Assembly (NCBI GenBank): GCA_006218045.1
Contig: VBWB01000034.1
Span: 1 to 42,290, forward strand
Direction of reading: 5' to 3'
DNA length: 42,290 nt
Source of the DNA: Stygiobacter sp.
GTDB lineage: Bacteria > Pseudomonadota > Alphaproteobacteria > Rhodospirillales > Magnetospirillaceae
In this document: positions 1 to 8,838 of the stretch, one piece after another
How positions within the stretch are numbered: position 1 is the first letter of the stretch
How the letters are laid out: every line of letters begins with the position of its first letter
Notes under the pieces: generated by a model
Told to the model about the DNA's origin: nothing
The model's database searches: none
What the model saw: the letters and a program-made list of their open reading frames with translations, nothing else
Position numbers and translations under genes: made by a program

Positions 1-99
1 TCGTTCCCATCGCAACATCCCATCTTAAGGGTGTTGCACTTCGATCGTGAGTCTAGGGAATCCAGCGAACCGTGTCGGCATAAGCGCGTGACTCCTGGC

Positions 100-117
100 C
101 CCCCGCTTGCGCGGGGG
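100..117. repeat. GC-rich palindrome, REP-like
   Basis: Seven-base arms CCCCCGC and GCGGGGG surround a TTGC loop in the gap left of the J-domain gene. A second palindrome (arms 167-174 and 181-188) lies within the last codons of that gene. Such palindromes are often interspersed in high-GC alphaproteobacterial genomes; calling it a family repeat is inference because only one such copy is visible. The rest of 1-159 holds a loose inverted repeat (GCAACA and TGTTGC around 11-36) and no convincing gene. Confidence 0.4.
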
Positions 118-159
118 TGACGGATCAAAGGGAGGCAAACAGAGTTTTTGCGCAGCCTG

Positions 160-1095
160 CTAAACCATCCCCGCCTTGGCGCGGGGATCATAGCCGTTGC
201 GTGCCCCCCATTTCTCCACCAGCTTGGCGAATTCGGGATCGTTTTCCGGCAGCACCACCTCCAGTGTCACCAACTGGTCGCCGCCGTCGATCCCTTTGCC
301 CTTCAAGCGCATGACCGTACCGGTATTGGCGCCGACCGGGAGGGTCAGCATCACCTTGCCATGCACGGTGGGCACCGGCACCTTGCCGCCCAAAACCGCT
401 TCTTGCACCGAAATGGGCAAGTCCAGCAACACATCCTTGTCACGGCGGACGAAATAGGGGTGGGCCTCCACCTTCAGGTCGATGAAGGCGTCGCCGTCGC
501 CATCGCCCATGAAACTGGGATAACCCTGGCCCTTGAGTCGCAGCGACTGGCCATCGACGGCTCCCACCGGGATCTTCACGTCCAACGACTTGCCCGACAC
601 CAGGGTAACCCGCTTGGTCGCCCCCAGCGCCGCGTCCATGAAGGTGATGGTCAGGGCGTGGTGGGCATCCTCGCCCTTGGTGGCATGGCCGGCCTGGGCG
701 CCGGAACGGTGCGATTGCTGACGCCCCTTTTCCTTGCGCCGCATCATCTCGGACAGGATGTCGTCCACATCCTCACCAAAGGCAAAGCCGGATGAGGTGC
801 GGGAATTGCGGAAACCAGCGCCCGCCCCGGCTCCGGCCCCGGCGGAACGCCACGTGCGGCGCTTGGCCGCCCCCGAGGCGTCGATCTCGCCATTGTCGTA
901 TTGCCGGCGCTTTTCCGCGTCCGACAGAAAATCATAGGCCGCCGAGATGTCCTTGAAGCGTTCCTCGGCCCGGGCGTCGCCGGGATTGACGTCGGGGTGC
1001 AGTTCGCGCGCGAGCTTGCGATAGGCTTTCTTGATGTCGTCGTCGGACGCGGACTTGGCCACGCCCAACACCAGATAGGGGTCCTTCACCGGCAT
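160..1095 (-). CDS. DnaJ-class co-chaperone, CbpA-like (type B)
   Basis: J-domain protein of 311 aa that would stimulate the ATPase of DnaK and deliver clients in the cytoplasm. The J domain fills about residues 5-70 with the HPD motif at 33-35. A Gly/Ala/Phe-rich linker (about 85-110) follows, then the two beta-rich client-binding C-terminal domains (about 145-295). The cysteine-rich zinc finger of classical DnaJ is absent, which makes this a CbpA/DnaJB-type protein. I chose the ATG at 1095, preceded by AAGGAAG; an in-frame TTG lies 18 bases upstream. The terminator of the upstream lipoprotein gene sits between the two genes, so this one probably has its own promoter. The family call is firm; the specific gene name is not. 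Confidence 0.9.
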   Translation of the reverse strand: MPVKDPYLVLGVAKSASDDDIKKAYRKLARELHPDVNPGDARAEERFKDISAAYDFLSDAEKRRQYDNGEIDASGAAKRRTWRSAGAGAGAGAGFRNSRTSSGFAFGEDVDDILSEMMRRKEKGRQQSHRSGAQAGHATKGEDAHHALTITFMDAALGATKRVTLVSGKSLDVKIPVGAVDGQSLRLKGQGYPSFMGDGDGDAFIDLKVEAHPYFVRRDKDVLLDLPISVQEAVLGGKVPVPTVHGKVMLTLPVGANTGTVMRLKGKGIDGGDQLVTLEVVLPENDPEFAKLVEKWGARNGYDPRAKAGMV

Positions 1096-1111
1096 CTTCC
1101 TTGGGCAATGC

Positions 1112-1134
1112 AAAAAGGGCGGCAGGTGCCGCCC
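1112..1134 (-). terminator. Rho-independent terminator of the lipoprotein gene
   Basis: On the minus strand GGGCGGCA, a two-base loop and TGCCGCCC are followed by five T residues (1116-1112). It lies 25 bases past the stop of the lipoprotein gene and just before the J-domain gene, separating the two transcripts. Confidence 0.8.
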
Positions 1135-1158
1135 CCCTGTTCTGCCAGAAAACGCCGA

Positions 1159-1641
1159 TTACTTCACCACCTTCCACGATCCATCGGGCTGGCGGCAGGC
1201 GGTGCCATAGGCCTGTTCGCTCTGGCCGCCGATGCTGAGGGTGCTTTGATACTCGCGGCAATAATTGCCCGCCTGGTCACGACCGTCGCGGGTCGGCGTA
1301 TACGTGCCGGAATTGCCGCTGTCGGGATTGTTCCAGGTGATGGTTTGCCCCACCGGTGCCGCGTGGGCCCGCACCTCGGCTTGCGCCGCGTATTGCTGAT
1401 CGGCGCGGTCCAGGCTTTTACCCACCTCGGAACCGATGAAGGCGCCCAGCAACGTGCCGATGGCGGTCATCGCCAGATTGCCCGACCCCTTGCCGAACTG
1501 CGCCCCGGCCACCGCGCCGCCGATACCGCCCAGGACGGTGCCGCCGGTCTGCTTGGGGCCGTAATCACTGGAACAGGCCGCCAGCACGACGACGAAGGCG
1601 GCGGGAATGGTCTTTTTCAACAAGGTGATCATGGTTGTCAT
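1159..1641 (-). CDS. Glycine-zipper lipoprotein, RT0821/Lpp0805 (17 kDa antigen) family
   Basis: A small envelope lipoprotein of about 160 aa. A hydrophobic signal peptide ends in a lipobox (VLAAC, Cys near residue 23), so it should be lipidated. Residues about 33-75 are a Gly/Ala-rich glycine-zipper stretch (GGTVLGGIGGAVAG and onwards), typical of the Rickettsia 17-kDa antigen group. A C-terminal beta-rich domain with several Cys and Tyr follows (NYCREYQ, YGTACRQ). ATG at 1641 was chosen; an ATG at 1632 and a TTG at 1650 are also in frame and none has an ideal ribosome site. The role is not well defined; an outer-membrane or periplasmic structural role is the usual inference. Confidence 0.8.
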   Translation of the reverse strand: MTTMITLLKKTIPAAFVVVLAACSSDYGPKQTGGTVLGGIGGAVAGAQFGKGSGNLAMTAIGTLLGAFIGSEVGKSLDRADQQYAAQAEVRAHAAPVGQTITWNNPDSGNSGTYTPTRDGRDQAGNYCREYQSTLSIGGQSEQAYGTACRQPDGSWKVVK

Positions 1642-1751
1642 GCTTTCCAAGAACAGAGCATTACCAAATTGACACGGAATTGGGGCTGTTTTTGGGCGGG
1701 CGGGCGGGCTAAAAAGGAAGGCATCGGCTTCAGCCTTCTCCTAGGAGCGTC

Positions 1752-2339
1752 ATGTCCGCCATGGAAAACGATCCATTCTCGCTGTTCGCCAAGTGGATGA
1801 AGGAGGCCGAGAAGAACGAGCCCAACGACCCCAACGCCATGGCGCTCGCCACCGTCGACGGCGACGGTCGCCCCAGCAGCCGCATGGTGTTGCTGAAGGG
1901 GTGGGACCAGACTGGTTTTGTCTTCTATACCAATCTGGAAAGTCGCAAGGGCGGCGAAATTCAGGCCAATCCCAACGTCGCCTTGCTGTTTCACTGGAAA
2001 AGCCTGAAGCGCCAGATCCGCATCGAAGGCGCGGTCCAGCCGGTGACGCCGGAAGAAGCCGACGCCTATTTCGCCAGCCGCCCGCGCATCAGCCAGATCG
2101 GCGCGTGGGCGTCGCTGCAATCGCGCCCGCTGGAAGGCCGTTTCGAGCTGGAGCGGCGCGTCGCCGAGTTCACCGCCAAATTCGGCCTGGGCGAAATCAC
2201 CCGCCCGCCCCATTGGTCCGGCTTCCGCGTGGTGCCGCGCGCCATGGAGTTCTGGCACGACCGCCCCTTCCGTCTGCACGACCGTTTCGCCTATAGCCAC
2301 GACGGCGACGGCTGGACGGCCCGCCATCTGTTCCCATGA
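1752..2339 (+). CDS. pdxH: Pyridoxamine 5'-phosphate oxidase
   Basis: FMN enzyme of 195 aa that oxidises pyridoxamine or pyridoxine 5'-phosphate to pyridoxal 5'-phosphate, the last step of vitamin B6 synthesis and salvage. The FMN-binding region has [11 protein letters not shown] and YTNLESRKG. The C-terminal signature [14 protein letters not shown] matches the PdxH pattern (E-[FY]-W-x5-R-x-H-x-R), and the protein ends in RHLFP, close to the usual R-L-x-P terminus. The length is a little short of the E. coli enzyme (218 aa), mainly at the N terminus. The ATG follows AGGAG at 1744-1748. Its stop overlaps the start of the next gene (ATGA), implying translational coupling. Confidence 0.95.
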   Translation: MSAMENDPFSLFAKWMKEAEKNEPNDPNAMALATVDGDGRPSSRMVLLKGWDQTGFVFYTNLESRKGGEIQANPNVALLFHWKSLKRQIRIEGAVQPVTPEEADAYFASRPRISQIGAWASLQSRPLEGRFELERRVAEFTAKFGLGEITRPPHWSGFRVVPRAMEFWHDRPFRLHDRFAYSHDGDGWTARHLFP

Positions 2340-3259
2340 TCGCCGCCGCCCCCCCCCGCGCCGACAACGAACGGCTGATGCGGCTGGCCACCTATGCCTC
2401 GGTGGCCACCGCGACCACTCTGATCGTCGCCAAGCTGGCCGCCTGGGCCATGACCGGGTCGGTGGCGATCTTGTCCACGCTGATCGATTCGGCCCTCGAT
2501 GCCGCCGCATCCCTGGTCAATCTGTGGGCGGTCCGTCATGCCCTGACCCCCGCCGACCACGACCACCGTTTCGGCCACGGCAAGGCGGAACCCCTGGCCG
2601 GTCTGGGTCAGGCCGCCTTCATCCTGGGCTCGGGCGCGCTGTTGATGGTGGAAGCCGTCAAGCGCTTCTTCCAGCCCGAGGAAGTCACCCAGGGCTTCAT
2701 CGGCATCGGCGTCATGGTGTTTTCCATCGCCATGACCCTGGCCCTGGTGATGTTCCAGAAATACGTCCTGACCCGGGCCCGTTCGGTGGCCATCGCCGCC
2801 GATTCGCTGCATTACAGCGGTGACATCCTGATCAACGGCAGCGTCATCATATCACTGGGGGCGGGCATGGCGTTGGGCTGGACCTTCCTCGACCCCCTGT
2901 TCGCCATTGCCATCGCGCTGTTTTTGCTGTGGAACGCCTGGGGCATCGCCATCGGTTCCATGGACATGCTGATGGACCGCGAATTGTCCGAGGACGAACG
3001 CGCCCGCATCATCGACATCGCCAAATCCCACGACGACGTGCTGGGTCTGCACGATTTGCGCACCCGGCTGTCGGGGCAGATCGGCTTCATCCAGATGCAT
3101 CTGGAGTTGGACCCGCTCTTGCCGCTGATCCGCGCCCATGCCATCGCCGATGGGGTGGAAAAGGCCATCGAGGCGGCCTTTCCCAATTTTGAGGTGATCA
3201 TCCATCAAGACCCCGTCGGCATCCGGGAAAGCCATCCCGGTGCCGATGATCGGCTCTGA
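2336..3259 (+). CDS. fieF: Cation diffusion facilitator, FieF/YiiP type
   Basis: Inner-membrane divalent metal/proton antiporter of 307 aa that exports Zn, Fe or related ions. Six membrane segments span about residues 20-210, followed by a cytoplasmic ferredoxin-like domain (about 215-295). The transport site is of the D-D-H-D type: Asp51 and Asp55 in helix 2 (LIDSALD) and His159 and Asp163 in helix 5 (HYSGD). The loop motif HRFGHGKAE, conserved in FieF, lies near 77-85. It starts inside the stop codon of pdxH, so the two are likely co-expressed. The magnetosome paralogues MamB and MamM belong to the same superfamily, but no other magnetosome genes are nearby and the D-D-H-D site favours a housekeeping exporter. 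Substrate is inferred. Confidence 0.85.
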   Translation: MIAAAPPRADNERLMRLATYASVATATTLIVAKLAAWAMTGSVAILSTLIDSALDAAASLVNLWAVRHALTPADHDHRFGHGKAEPLAGLGQAAFILGSGALLMVEAVKRFFQPEEVTQGFIGIGVMVFSIAMTLALVMFQKYVLTRARSVAIAADSLHYSGDILINGSVIISLGAGMALGWTFLDPLFAIAIALFLLWNAWGIAIGSMDMLMDRELSEDERARIIDIAKSHDDVLGLHDLRTRLSGQIGFIQMHLELDPLLPLIRAHAIADGVEKAIEAAFPNFEVIIHQDPVGIRESHPGADDRL

Positions 3260-3262
3260 CCC

Positions 3263-3745
3263 TCAGCCGTCGCCATTCTCGGGCATGGCCAGGGTGCGGG
3301 CCAGTTCCTGCACTTGCCGGCGCACATGGGGATCCTTGATGCGGGTATAGGCGCGGACCAGTTCCAGGGTTTCCCGCTGGGCCAGGATCGCCTCTTCCGA
3401 TTCCGGCGGATCCTCGGTGGCGCGCACCATGTGCCGGGGGCTGGCGGCGATGGTTTCGTCATTCATGTCGTCGAAGAAATAGCTGACCGGCACGTCCAGC
3501 ACCCGCGACAGGTCATAGAGCCGCGACGCGCCGACGCGATTGGCGCCGCGTTCGTATTTCTGCACCTGCTGGAAGGTCAGGCCCAGGGCCTCGCCCAGCT
3601 TTTCCTGACTCATCCCCAAAAGCGTGCGGCGCAACCTGACCCGGTTGCCCACATGCACGTCGATGGGATTTGGCTTGCCCGACGGCGTCCGCCCGCGGCT
3701 GGCACGACGCGATACCCCGGTTCGCTTACGAACTAACTCAACCAT
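3263..3745 (-). CDS. Xre-family DNA-binding regulator
   Basis: Cytoplasmic transcription regulator of 160 aa. A Cro/CI-type helix-turn-helix fills about residues 32-88 (VGNRVRLRRTLLGMSQEKL, then LTFQQVQKYERGANRV). An acidic linker and an alpha-helical tail follow (about 100-155) that may mediate dimerisation. This architecture is common as a single-domain regulator in Rhodospirillales and Rhizobiales. ATG at 3745 has a GGGGGTG ribosome site upstream; a TTG at 3784 is in frame but less likely. It faces the FieF gene tail to tail with only three bases between the stops. Its targets cannot be read from the sequence; the long non-coding gap upstream probably holds its promoter. Confidence 0.85.
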   Translation of the reverse strand: MVELVRKRTGVSRRASRGRTPSGKPNPIDVHVGNRVRLRRTLLGMSQEKLGEALGLTFQQVQKYERGANRVGASRLYDLSRVLDVPVSYFFDDMNDETIAASPRHMVRATEDPPESEEAILAQRETLELVRAYTRIKDPHVRRQVQELARTLAMPENGDG

Positions 3746-4371
3746 TGTGTCACCCCCAAACCTGGCGGAAAGAACCGTCCCCAATCCCTTCCCCGATGAT
3801 CATCCCGCCCCCGGTCCATGCCCCCCTTGGACGGGAAGACCGGCGACAACCTGCTTAATGAATGCATCATATCGTTTAGGGTCAGTCGCGTGTAGCGGTA
3901 AAGCACAACCGAAACTTACGAACCCCAACTATCCCAAGGGATTAGTTGATCCGACAAGGCGCGACGTTCTCCCCCATTAAGCGCCGGCGGGCGGCTGATA
4001 TATACATTACCAAGGTATATAAGCTCTGCGGATTTGGCATCACTCGCGTGGTAATCCATCGGATTAATGGACCAAGGTCGAGAGCGGCTATGCCGTAAGT
4101 CATGAATAATACCGTCCGGCCCATGAAATGACCGTCTTGATCCAAGGATAGAAGGCAAGGCTGCTGATCCTTGTGGCGTCGGCGGCGAACCGTCGGCGTC
4201 GCCATCATCGATCCTCACCGTCTGGTGCATGACCAGGGCCGGCTGGCGCTGGACCGTAGGGAAGCCGGGGACAAGACCGGCGCCCGCGAGGCGGCGCGCC
4301 GCATGCAGGAGGCCGCCGATCAGGTCATTGCCACGCTGGAGGACCTGGAGCGGGAAGTAGGGGGGGCATTG
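3746..4371. other. Gene-poor gap with a possible coding remnant
   Basis: About 630 bases without a convincing gene. The left part (3850-4160) is clearly more AT-rich than its surroundings, with TATATA-rich stretches near 4000-4022. At about 4171-4370 the plus strand has local high-GC coding bias and can be read as an alpha-helical peptide (containing AADQVIATLEDLEREVGG) with no ribosome site and no proper stop before the ndk hairpins. This could be the decayed tail of a gene or a short unrecognised one. No tRNA or repeat family was recognised. Confidence 0.35.
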
Positions 4372-4410
4372 ATACAAACAAAACGCCCCCGGCCAAAGGT
4401 CGGGGGCGTT
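4372..4410 (-). terminator. Rho-independent terminator downstream of ndk
   Basis: Thirteen-base arms (4382-4394 and 4398-4410, with one G:T pair) enclose a three-base loop. On the minus strand the stem is followed by TTTTGTTTGT. It terminates leftward transcription from ndk about 80 bases past the stop, beyond the tandem hairpins described separately. Confidence 0.85.
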
Positions 4411-4430
4411 CCGCGAAATCGATGGTTTCC

Positions 4431-4509
4431 CGTCGGCTTGGCCGACGATTTCGCCCCGTCGGCTTGGCCGACGATTTCGCCCCGTCGGCTTTAGCCGACG
4501 ATTTCGCTC
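4431..4509. repeat. Three tandem 26-bp repeats built from the 3' end of ndk
   Basis: Units start at 4431, 4457 and 4483. The first two are identical 26-mers beginning CGTCGGCTTGGCCGACG; the third is the authentic end of ndk with the TAA stop in the loop. Each unit is itself a palindrome (GTCGGC and GCCGAC arms). The last codons and stop of ndk appear to have been copied twice downstream, leaving a row of three hairpins before the terminator. Confidence 0.8.
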
Positions 4510-4913
4510 TGGGCGAAGAAATAGGCGATTTCGTTCGCGGCATTTTCGGCCGAGTCGGAACCGTGCACCGAATTGGCTTCCACCGATTCGGCGAAATCGG
4601 CGCGGATGGTGCCGGCGGCGGCGTTGGCCGGGTTGGTGGCGCCCATGATGTCGCGGTTCTTGAGGACGGCATTTTCGCCTTCCAGAACCTGCACGACCAC
4701 CGGGCCGGAAATCATGAAGGACACCAGTTCACCGAAGAACGAACGCTCGCGGTGAACGCCATAGAAGGCCTCGGCCTGTTCCTTGGTCAGGCGGACGCGC
4801 TTCTGGGCGACGATGCGCAGGCCGTTTTCCTCGAAGCGGGCATTGATCTTGCCGGTCAGGTTGCGGCGGGTGGCATCCGGCTTGATGATGGACAGGGTGC
4901 GTTCGGTAGCCAT
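4491..4913 (-). CDS. ndk: Nucleoside diphosphate kinase
   Basis: Enzyme of 140 aa that transfers the terminal phosphate from ATP to other NDPs through a phosphohistidine, balancing NTP and dNTP pools. The active-site His117 sits in the classic NSVHGSDS motif, and KPDA at 11-14 and the Kpn-loop region are intact. Length equals the family norm. I chose ATG 4913, which has AAGGA ten bases upstream; an ATG at 4922 is in frame but directly abuts that site. The 3' end is copied twice downstream as tandem hairpins. It diverges from the ABC-F gene across about 150 bases, where a GGTTATAACC palindrome lies at 4991-5000. Confidence 0.97.
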   Translation of the reverse strand: MATERTLSIIKPDATRRNLTGKINARFEENGLRIVAQKRVRLTKEQAEAFYGVHRERSFFGELVSFMISGPVVVQVLEGENAVLKNRDIMGATNPANAAAGTIRADFAESVEANSVHGSDSAENAANEIAYFFAQSEIVG

Positions 4914-5063
4914 GTTGGTCATATCCTTGAAGTGGCGGTCGGGCGCGCGCCAGCCATCGGGCCGGCACTGTACGAAGCCCAGAGCGGGCGGGTTATAACC
5001 TTATTGATCGCCCAGGGCAATAACCTCGTGGCGAAGCCGGCCCCGGCGTGATAGGAAGCGGGC

Positions 5064-6950
5064 ATGCTGCATATCAACGACCTCGTCTTTCGCATCGGCG
5101 GTCGCGCCTTGTTCGATCAGGCCACCGTGCATATTCCCGCCGGCGCCCGCATCGGTCTGGTGGGCCGCAACGGCGCGGGGAAATCGACGCTGTTCAAGCT
5201 GATCCTGGGCGAATACGCGCCCGATGGCGGCGATATTTCCATCCGCCCGCGCGCCCGCGTCGGTCGGGTGGCGCAGGAAGCCCCCGAGGGTGAGACCAGC
5301 CTGCTCGATTGCGTGCTGAACGCCGACAGCGAACGCAGCCAATTGCTGGCCGAGGCGGAAACCAGCCACGACCCGCACCGTCTGGCCGAGGTGCATGAAC
5401 GCCTCAACGCCATCGATGCCCATTCCGCCCCCGCCCGCGCGGCGGCCATCCTGGCCGGCCTGGGGTTCGGCGCCGACGCCCAGGCCCGCCCGGTATCGTC
5501 CTATTCCGGCGGCTGGCGCATGCGCGTGGCCCTGGCCGCCGTGCTGTTCATCCGCCCCGACCTGATGCTGTTGGACGAACCCACCAACCACCTGGACCTG
5601 GAAGCCACGTTGTGGCTGCAATCCTATCTGGCCACCTATCCCGGCACCTTGGTGGTGATCAGCCATGACCGCGAATTGCTGAACGAGGTGTGTAACCGCA
5701 TCGTTCATCTGGACCGCACCAAGCTGGTGCCTTACGGCGGCAATTACGACGATTTCGAGCGCACCCGGCGCGAAAAGATGGACCTGGCGGCCAAGGCCCA
5801 GGTCAAGCAATTGGAACAGCGGCGCAAGATCCAGGGCTTCATCGACCGCTTCCGCGCCAAGGCGTCGAAGGCGCGCCAGGCGCAAAGCCGGGTCAAGATG
5901 CTGGAACGCATGGGCCCGGTGGTCTCGGTGATCGAGGATCGCGGCATGAGCTTCGATTTCCCCGATCCCGAACCCATGAGTCCGCCGATCATCGCCATCG
6001 ATAACGGCATCGCCGGCTATGGCGACAAGACCGTGCTGTCGGGTCTCAACATCCGCGTCGACATGGATGACCGCATCGCCCTTCTGGGCGCCAACGGCAA
6101 CGGCAAGTCGACCCTGTCCAAGGTGCTGTCGGGGCGGCTGTCCTTGCTGGGCGGCGACATCCACCGCCCGGCCAAGCTGCGCATCGGCTATTTCGCCCAG
6201 CATCAGACCGACGAACTGAACATGGCGGCCACCCCTTACGACCACATGGCGGCACTGATGAAGGACGCGCCCGAAGCCAAGGTCCGGGCCCAGTTGGGCC
6301 GCTTCGGCTTCGAGCAGGACCGCGCCGACGTCAAGGTCTCCAATCTGTCGGGCGGCGAGAAGGCCCGGCTGCTATTCGCGCTGATGAGCCGCGACGCCCC
6401 CCATCTGATGATCTTGGACGAACCCACCAACCATCTGGACATCGACGCGCGCGAGGCCCTGGTCGCCGCCCTCAACGCCTATGACGGCGCCGTGGTGCTG
6501 GTCAGCCACGACCCCCATCTGGTGGAACTGGTGGCCGACAGCCTGTGGCTGGTGGCCGACGGCAAGGTCGCCCCCTTCGACGGCGACTTGGCGGATTACC
6601 GCAAGTTCCTGCTGGATCAGGCCCGCGACGCCCGCCGTGGCGACGCGGGAGGCGAACGCGTGGTTTCCGCCAACCGCAAGGACGAACGGCGCGCCGCCGC
6701 TGAAATCCGGGCCCAGACCGCACCCTTGCGCAAGAAAGTCCAGGATGCGGAAAAGCGTCTGGAAAAGCTGGGCGGCGACAAAGCCAAGATCGAGGCCAAG
6801 CTGGCCGATCCCAAATTGTACAGCGGTCCGGGCGAAGCGGTGGCCAAGTTGCAAAAGGATCTGGCCGAACTGGAGCGCGCCATCTCCGTTACCGAGAGTG
6901 ATTGGCTGGAGCTGCATGAACAACTGGAAGCGGCGACGGCAAACGCCTAG
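5064..6950 (+). CDS. yheS: ABC-F ATPase, YheS type
   Basis: Soluble twin-ABC protein of 628 aa with no membrane domain. ABC-F proteins bind the ribosomal E site and relieve stalled or slow translation. Domain 1 has Walker A GRNGAGKST (34-42), signature SGGWRMR and Walker [13 protein letters not shown]. The linker carries the YheS hallmark IDRFRAKASKARQAQSR. Domain 2 has GANGNGKST, LSGGEKARL and [12 protein letters not shown]. The C-terminal extension (about 545-628) is Lys/Glu-rich coiled coil starting near RKDERRAAAEIRAQTAPL, as in E. coli YheS. ATG follows GGAAGC. A second ABC-F gene (ettA) lies 8 kb away. The assignment to the YheS branch is from recognised motifs, not a tree. Confidence 0.92.
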   Translation: MLHINDLVFRIGGRALFDQATVHIPAGARIGLVGRNGAGKSTLFKLILGEYAPDGGDISIRPRARVGRVAQEAPEGETSLLDCVLNADSERSQLLAEAETSHDPHRLAEVHERLNAIDAHSAPARAAAILAGLGFGADAQARPVSSYSGGWRMRVALAAVLFIRPDLMLLDEPTNHLDLEATLWLQSYLATYPGTLVVISHDRELLNEVCNRIVHLDRTKLVPYGGNYDDFERTRREKMDLAAKAQVKQLEQRRKIQGFIDRFRAKASKARQAQSRVKMLERMGPVVSVIEDRGMSFDFPDPEPMSPPIIAIDNGIAGYGDKTVLSGLNIRVDMDDRIALLGANGNGKSTLSKVLSGRLSLLGGDIHRPAKLRIGYFAQHQTDELNMAATPYDHMAALMKDAPEAKVRAQLGRFGFEQDRADVKVSNLSGGEKARLLFALMSRDAPHLMILDEPTNHLDIDAREALVAALNAYDGAVVLVSHDPHLVELVADSLWLVADGKVAPFDGDLADYRKFLLDQARDARRGDAGGERVVSANRKDERRAAAEIRAQTAPLRKKVQDAEKRLEKLGGDKAKIEAKLADPKLYSGPGEAVAKLQKDLAELERAISVTESDWLELHEQLEAATANA

Positions 6951-6983
6951 ACTGCCGCGGCACTTCAACATCCGCCGGACAGA

Positions 6984-8717
6984 ATGACCGAGACCGCCCA
7001 AAGCCAGGGCACCACCGCCCGCCCCGCGACCAAGGCCGTCGCGCCGCGCCAGACCCTGCGCGCGCTGATCGTCAGTGTCGCCATGCTGATCATCATCGCC
7101 TGCGGCCTGTTCCTGACCTATCTGCGCGGCGAAGCCCTGCGGAGCGCTGAGGAACGCGCCACCTCGGTGGCGCGCCTGCTGGAAGAGCACATCATCCGCA
7201 CCTTCCGCACCGCCGATTTCATCGTCGAGCAGGTGGCGGTGCTGGGGCGCAGCCAACCCATCGATGAACTGGCGGCGTCGGAAGCGGCTTGGCTGCGCCT
7301 GACCGAATTGAAGCGCGGCATGCCCGAACCGGGCACCTTGTGGATCGTCGACAGCGACGGCAACACCCGCCTGGGCACCCTGACCTTTCCGGTGCGTTCG
7401 GTGTCGGTCAAGGACCGCTATTATTTCAGTGCTCACACCGAAAAGCGCCACGATCTGGTCATCGGCCCGTTGGTCACCGCCAGGCAGCGCGACACCCAGG
7501 CCTTCCACCTGAGCCGCCGCATCGACGCTGCCGACGGCGCTTTGCTGGGCGTCGCCGTCGCCGGCTTCGATGCCATCACCTTCACCGATTTCTACCGCAA
7601 TCTCGGACTGGGACCGCATTCGGTGCTGACCGTGGCCGGCGTTGACGGACGCATCATCCTGCGTCAGCCCGACCCCGAGCAATGGTCGCAAACCGCCCTG
7701 CCCGCCGGCCCCTTGCTGGATGCGGTGAAATCCGGGCGGGTGCGTGGAGTGTTGCGTGGGGTCTCGCCACTGGACGGTGTCGAACGGGTGTTGGCCTATC
7801 GGGTGTTGAACGATTTCGGCGTCATCGTCTCCACCGGCATCGCCCTTGACGACGTGCTGTCCGATTGGTGGGACACGGCGCTGTTGACCATCGCGACGGT
7901 GACCATGCTGATGGGATTGCTGGGCTGGCTGACCGCCATGACCTTCGACAGCCTGAAGCGGGAAGAGGAACTGATCCAGGGGCTGGAGGAAACCGTCCGC
8001 CTCCGCACCGGCGAAGCCGAGCAACGGGCGGAAGAGGCGCGGCGCGCCAATGACAGCAAGACCCGCTTCCTGGCCGCCGCCAGCCACGATTTGCGCCAGC
8101 CGTTGCAGGCGGCGGGGATGTTCGTCGAGGCGCTTTCCGCCCGCCTGGGCGACAGCCCGCATCAGAACATCGTCGACAAGATGCGGCAAAGCGTCGATGC
8201 CACCCAAGCCCTGCTGGCGACGCTTCTGGACGTATCGACCCTGGAAGCCGGCCATATCGAACCGGCGCCGACCACCTTCTCCTTGGCGCCCATGCTGATC
8301 GCCCTGACCGAACAATTGGAGCCCGAGGCGACCAAGCGCGGACTGAGATTGCGAGTGGTCCCCACCGACGCGATGGTGACCTCCGATCCGGTGCTGCTGG
8401 AACGCATGCTGCGCAACCTGCTTTACAACGCGCTGCGTTATACCAGTCAAGGCGGTATCCTGCTGGGGTGCCGTCGTCGCGGCACCCACATCGCCATTTG
8501 CGTGATCGATACCGGCATCGGCATCCCCGAGGACAAGTTCACCACCATCTTCGAGGATTTTTCCCGTCTGGGCGTCAAGGGCCACGGCGCCGATCGCGGC
8601 CTGGGTCTGGGGCTGGCGGTGGTTCGCCGCATGGCGGAACTGCTCGATCACGGTATCGAGGTCAAGTCGCGGGTGGGCAAGGGATCGTGCTTCTCCGTCA
8701 TCGTCCCGCAGGTGTGA
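6984..8717 (+). CDS. Membrane sensor histidine kinase with extracytoplasmic Cache-like domain
   Basis: Sensor kinase of 577 aa. Transmembrane segments lie at about 27-47 and 294-320 and enclose a periplasmic region of about 245 aa that resembles a double Cache/PDC ligand-binding domain (DRYYFSAHTEKRHDLVIGPL is a typical stretch). A short coiled coil leads to the HisKA domain with the phosphoaccepting His368 (SHDLRQPLQ). The ATPase domain follows with N box (LLRNLLYNALRY region near 475), G1 (DTGIGIP) and G2 (GLGLGLAVV). There is no receiver domain and no response regulator gene beside it, so the partner must be encoded elsewhere. It starts 33 bases after yheS and may share its transcript. Ligand unknown. 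Confidence 0.88.
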   Translation: MTETAQSQGTTARPATKAVAPRQTLRALIVSVAMLIIIACGLFLTYLRGEALRSAEERATSVARLLEEHIIRTFRTADFIVEQVAVLGRSQPIDELAASEAAWLRLTELKRGMPEPGTLWIVDSDGNTRLGTLTFPVRSVSVKDRYYFSAHTEKRHDLVIGPLVTARQRDTQAFHLSRRIDAADGALLGVAVAGFDAITFTDFYRNLGLGPHSVLTVAGVDGRIILRQPDPEQWSQTALPAGPLLDAVKSGRVRGVLRGVSPLDGVERVLAYRVLNDFGVIVSTGIALDDVLSDWWDTALLTIATVTMLMGLLGWLTAMTFDSLKREEELIQGLEETVRLRTGEAEQRAEEARRANDSKTRFLAAASHDLRQPLQAAGMFVEALSARLGDSPHQNIVDKMRQSVDATQALLATLLDVSTLEAGHIEPAPTTFSLAPMLIALTEQLEPEATKRGLRLRVVPTDAMVTSDPVLLERMLRNLLYNALRYTSQGGILLGCRRRGTHIAICVIDTGIGIPEDKFTTIFEDFSRLGVKGHGADRGLGLGLAVVRRMAELLDHGIEVKSRVGKGSCFSVIVPQV

Positions 8718-8838
8718 CGACCGCATTTGTTTACAAGCCATTCAAATCCGGCAGCAACCGCATTCAAGCGCCAAGCGTATGATTGGACACACGCGGGATT
8801 GATGTTTCCCTCGCCATCGCCACCTTAATAGGTGAGCC

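Noticed and set aside
28-46. GGTGTTGCACTTCG near the left edge resembles the element's TTGCACTTA repeat
   Set aside because: Only eight or nine bases match, it lies in the core chromosome far from the element, and the flanking positions differ.
2336-3259. Magnetosome MamB or MamM
   Set aside because: The D-D-H-D metal site, FieF-type loop and pdxH context fit a housekeeping exporter; no other mam gene is present.
4171-4494. A 107-codon plus-strand gene
   Set aside because: The frame continues through the ndk terminator and tandem hairpins and lacks a ribosome site; at most a remnant is present in its first part.
6372-8741. A 789-codon open frame on the minus strand
   Set aside because: It is antisense to the end of yheS and the whole histidine kinase, both of which have full domain motifs. 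Long antisense frames are expected with high GC at third positions.
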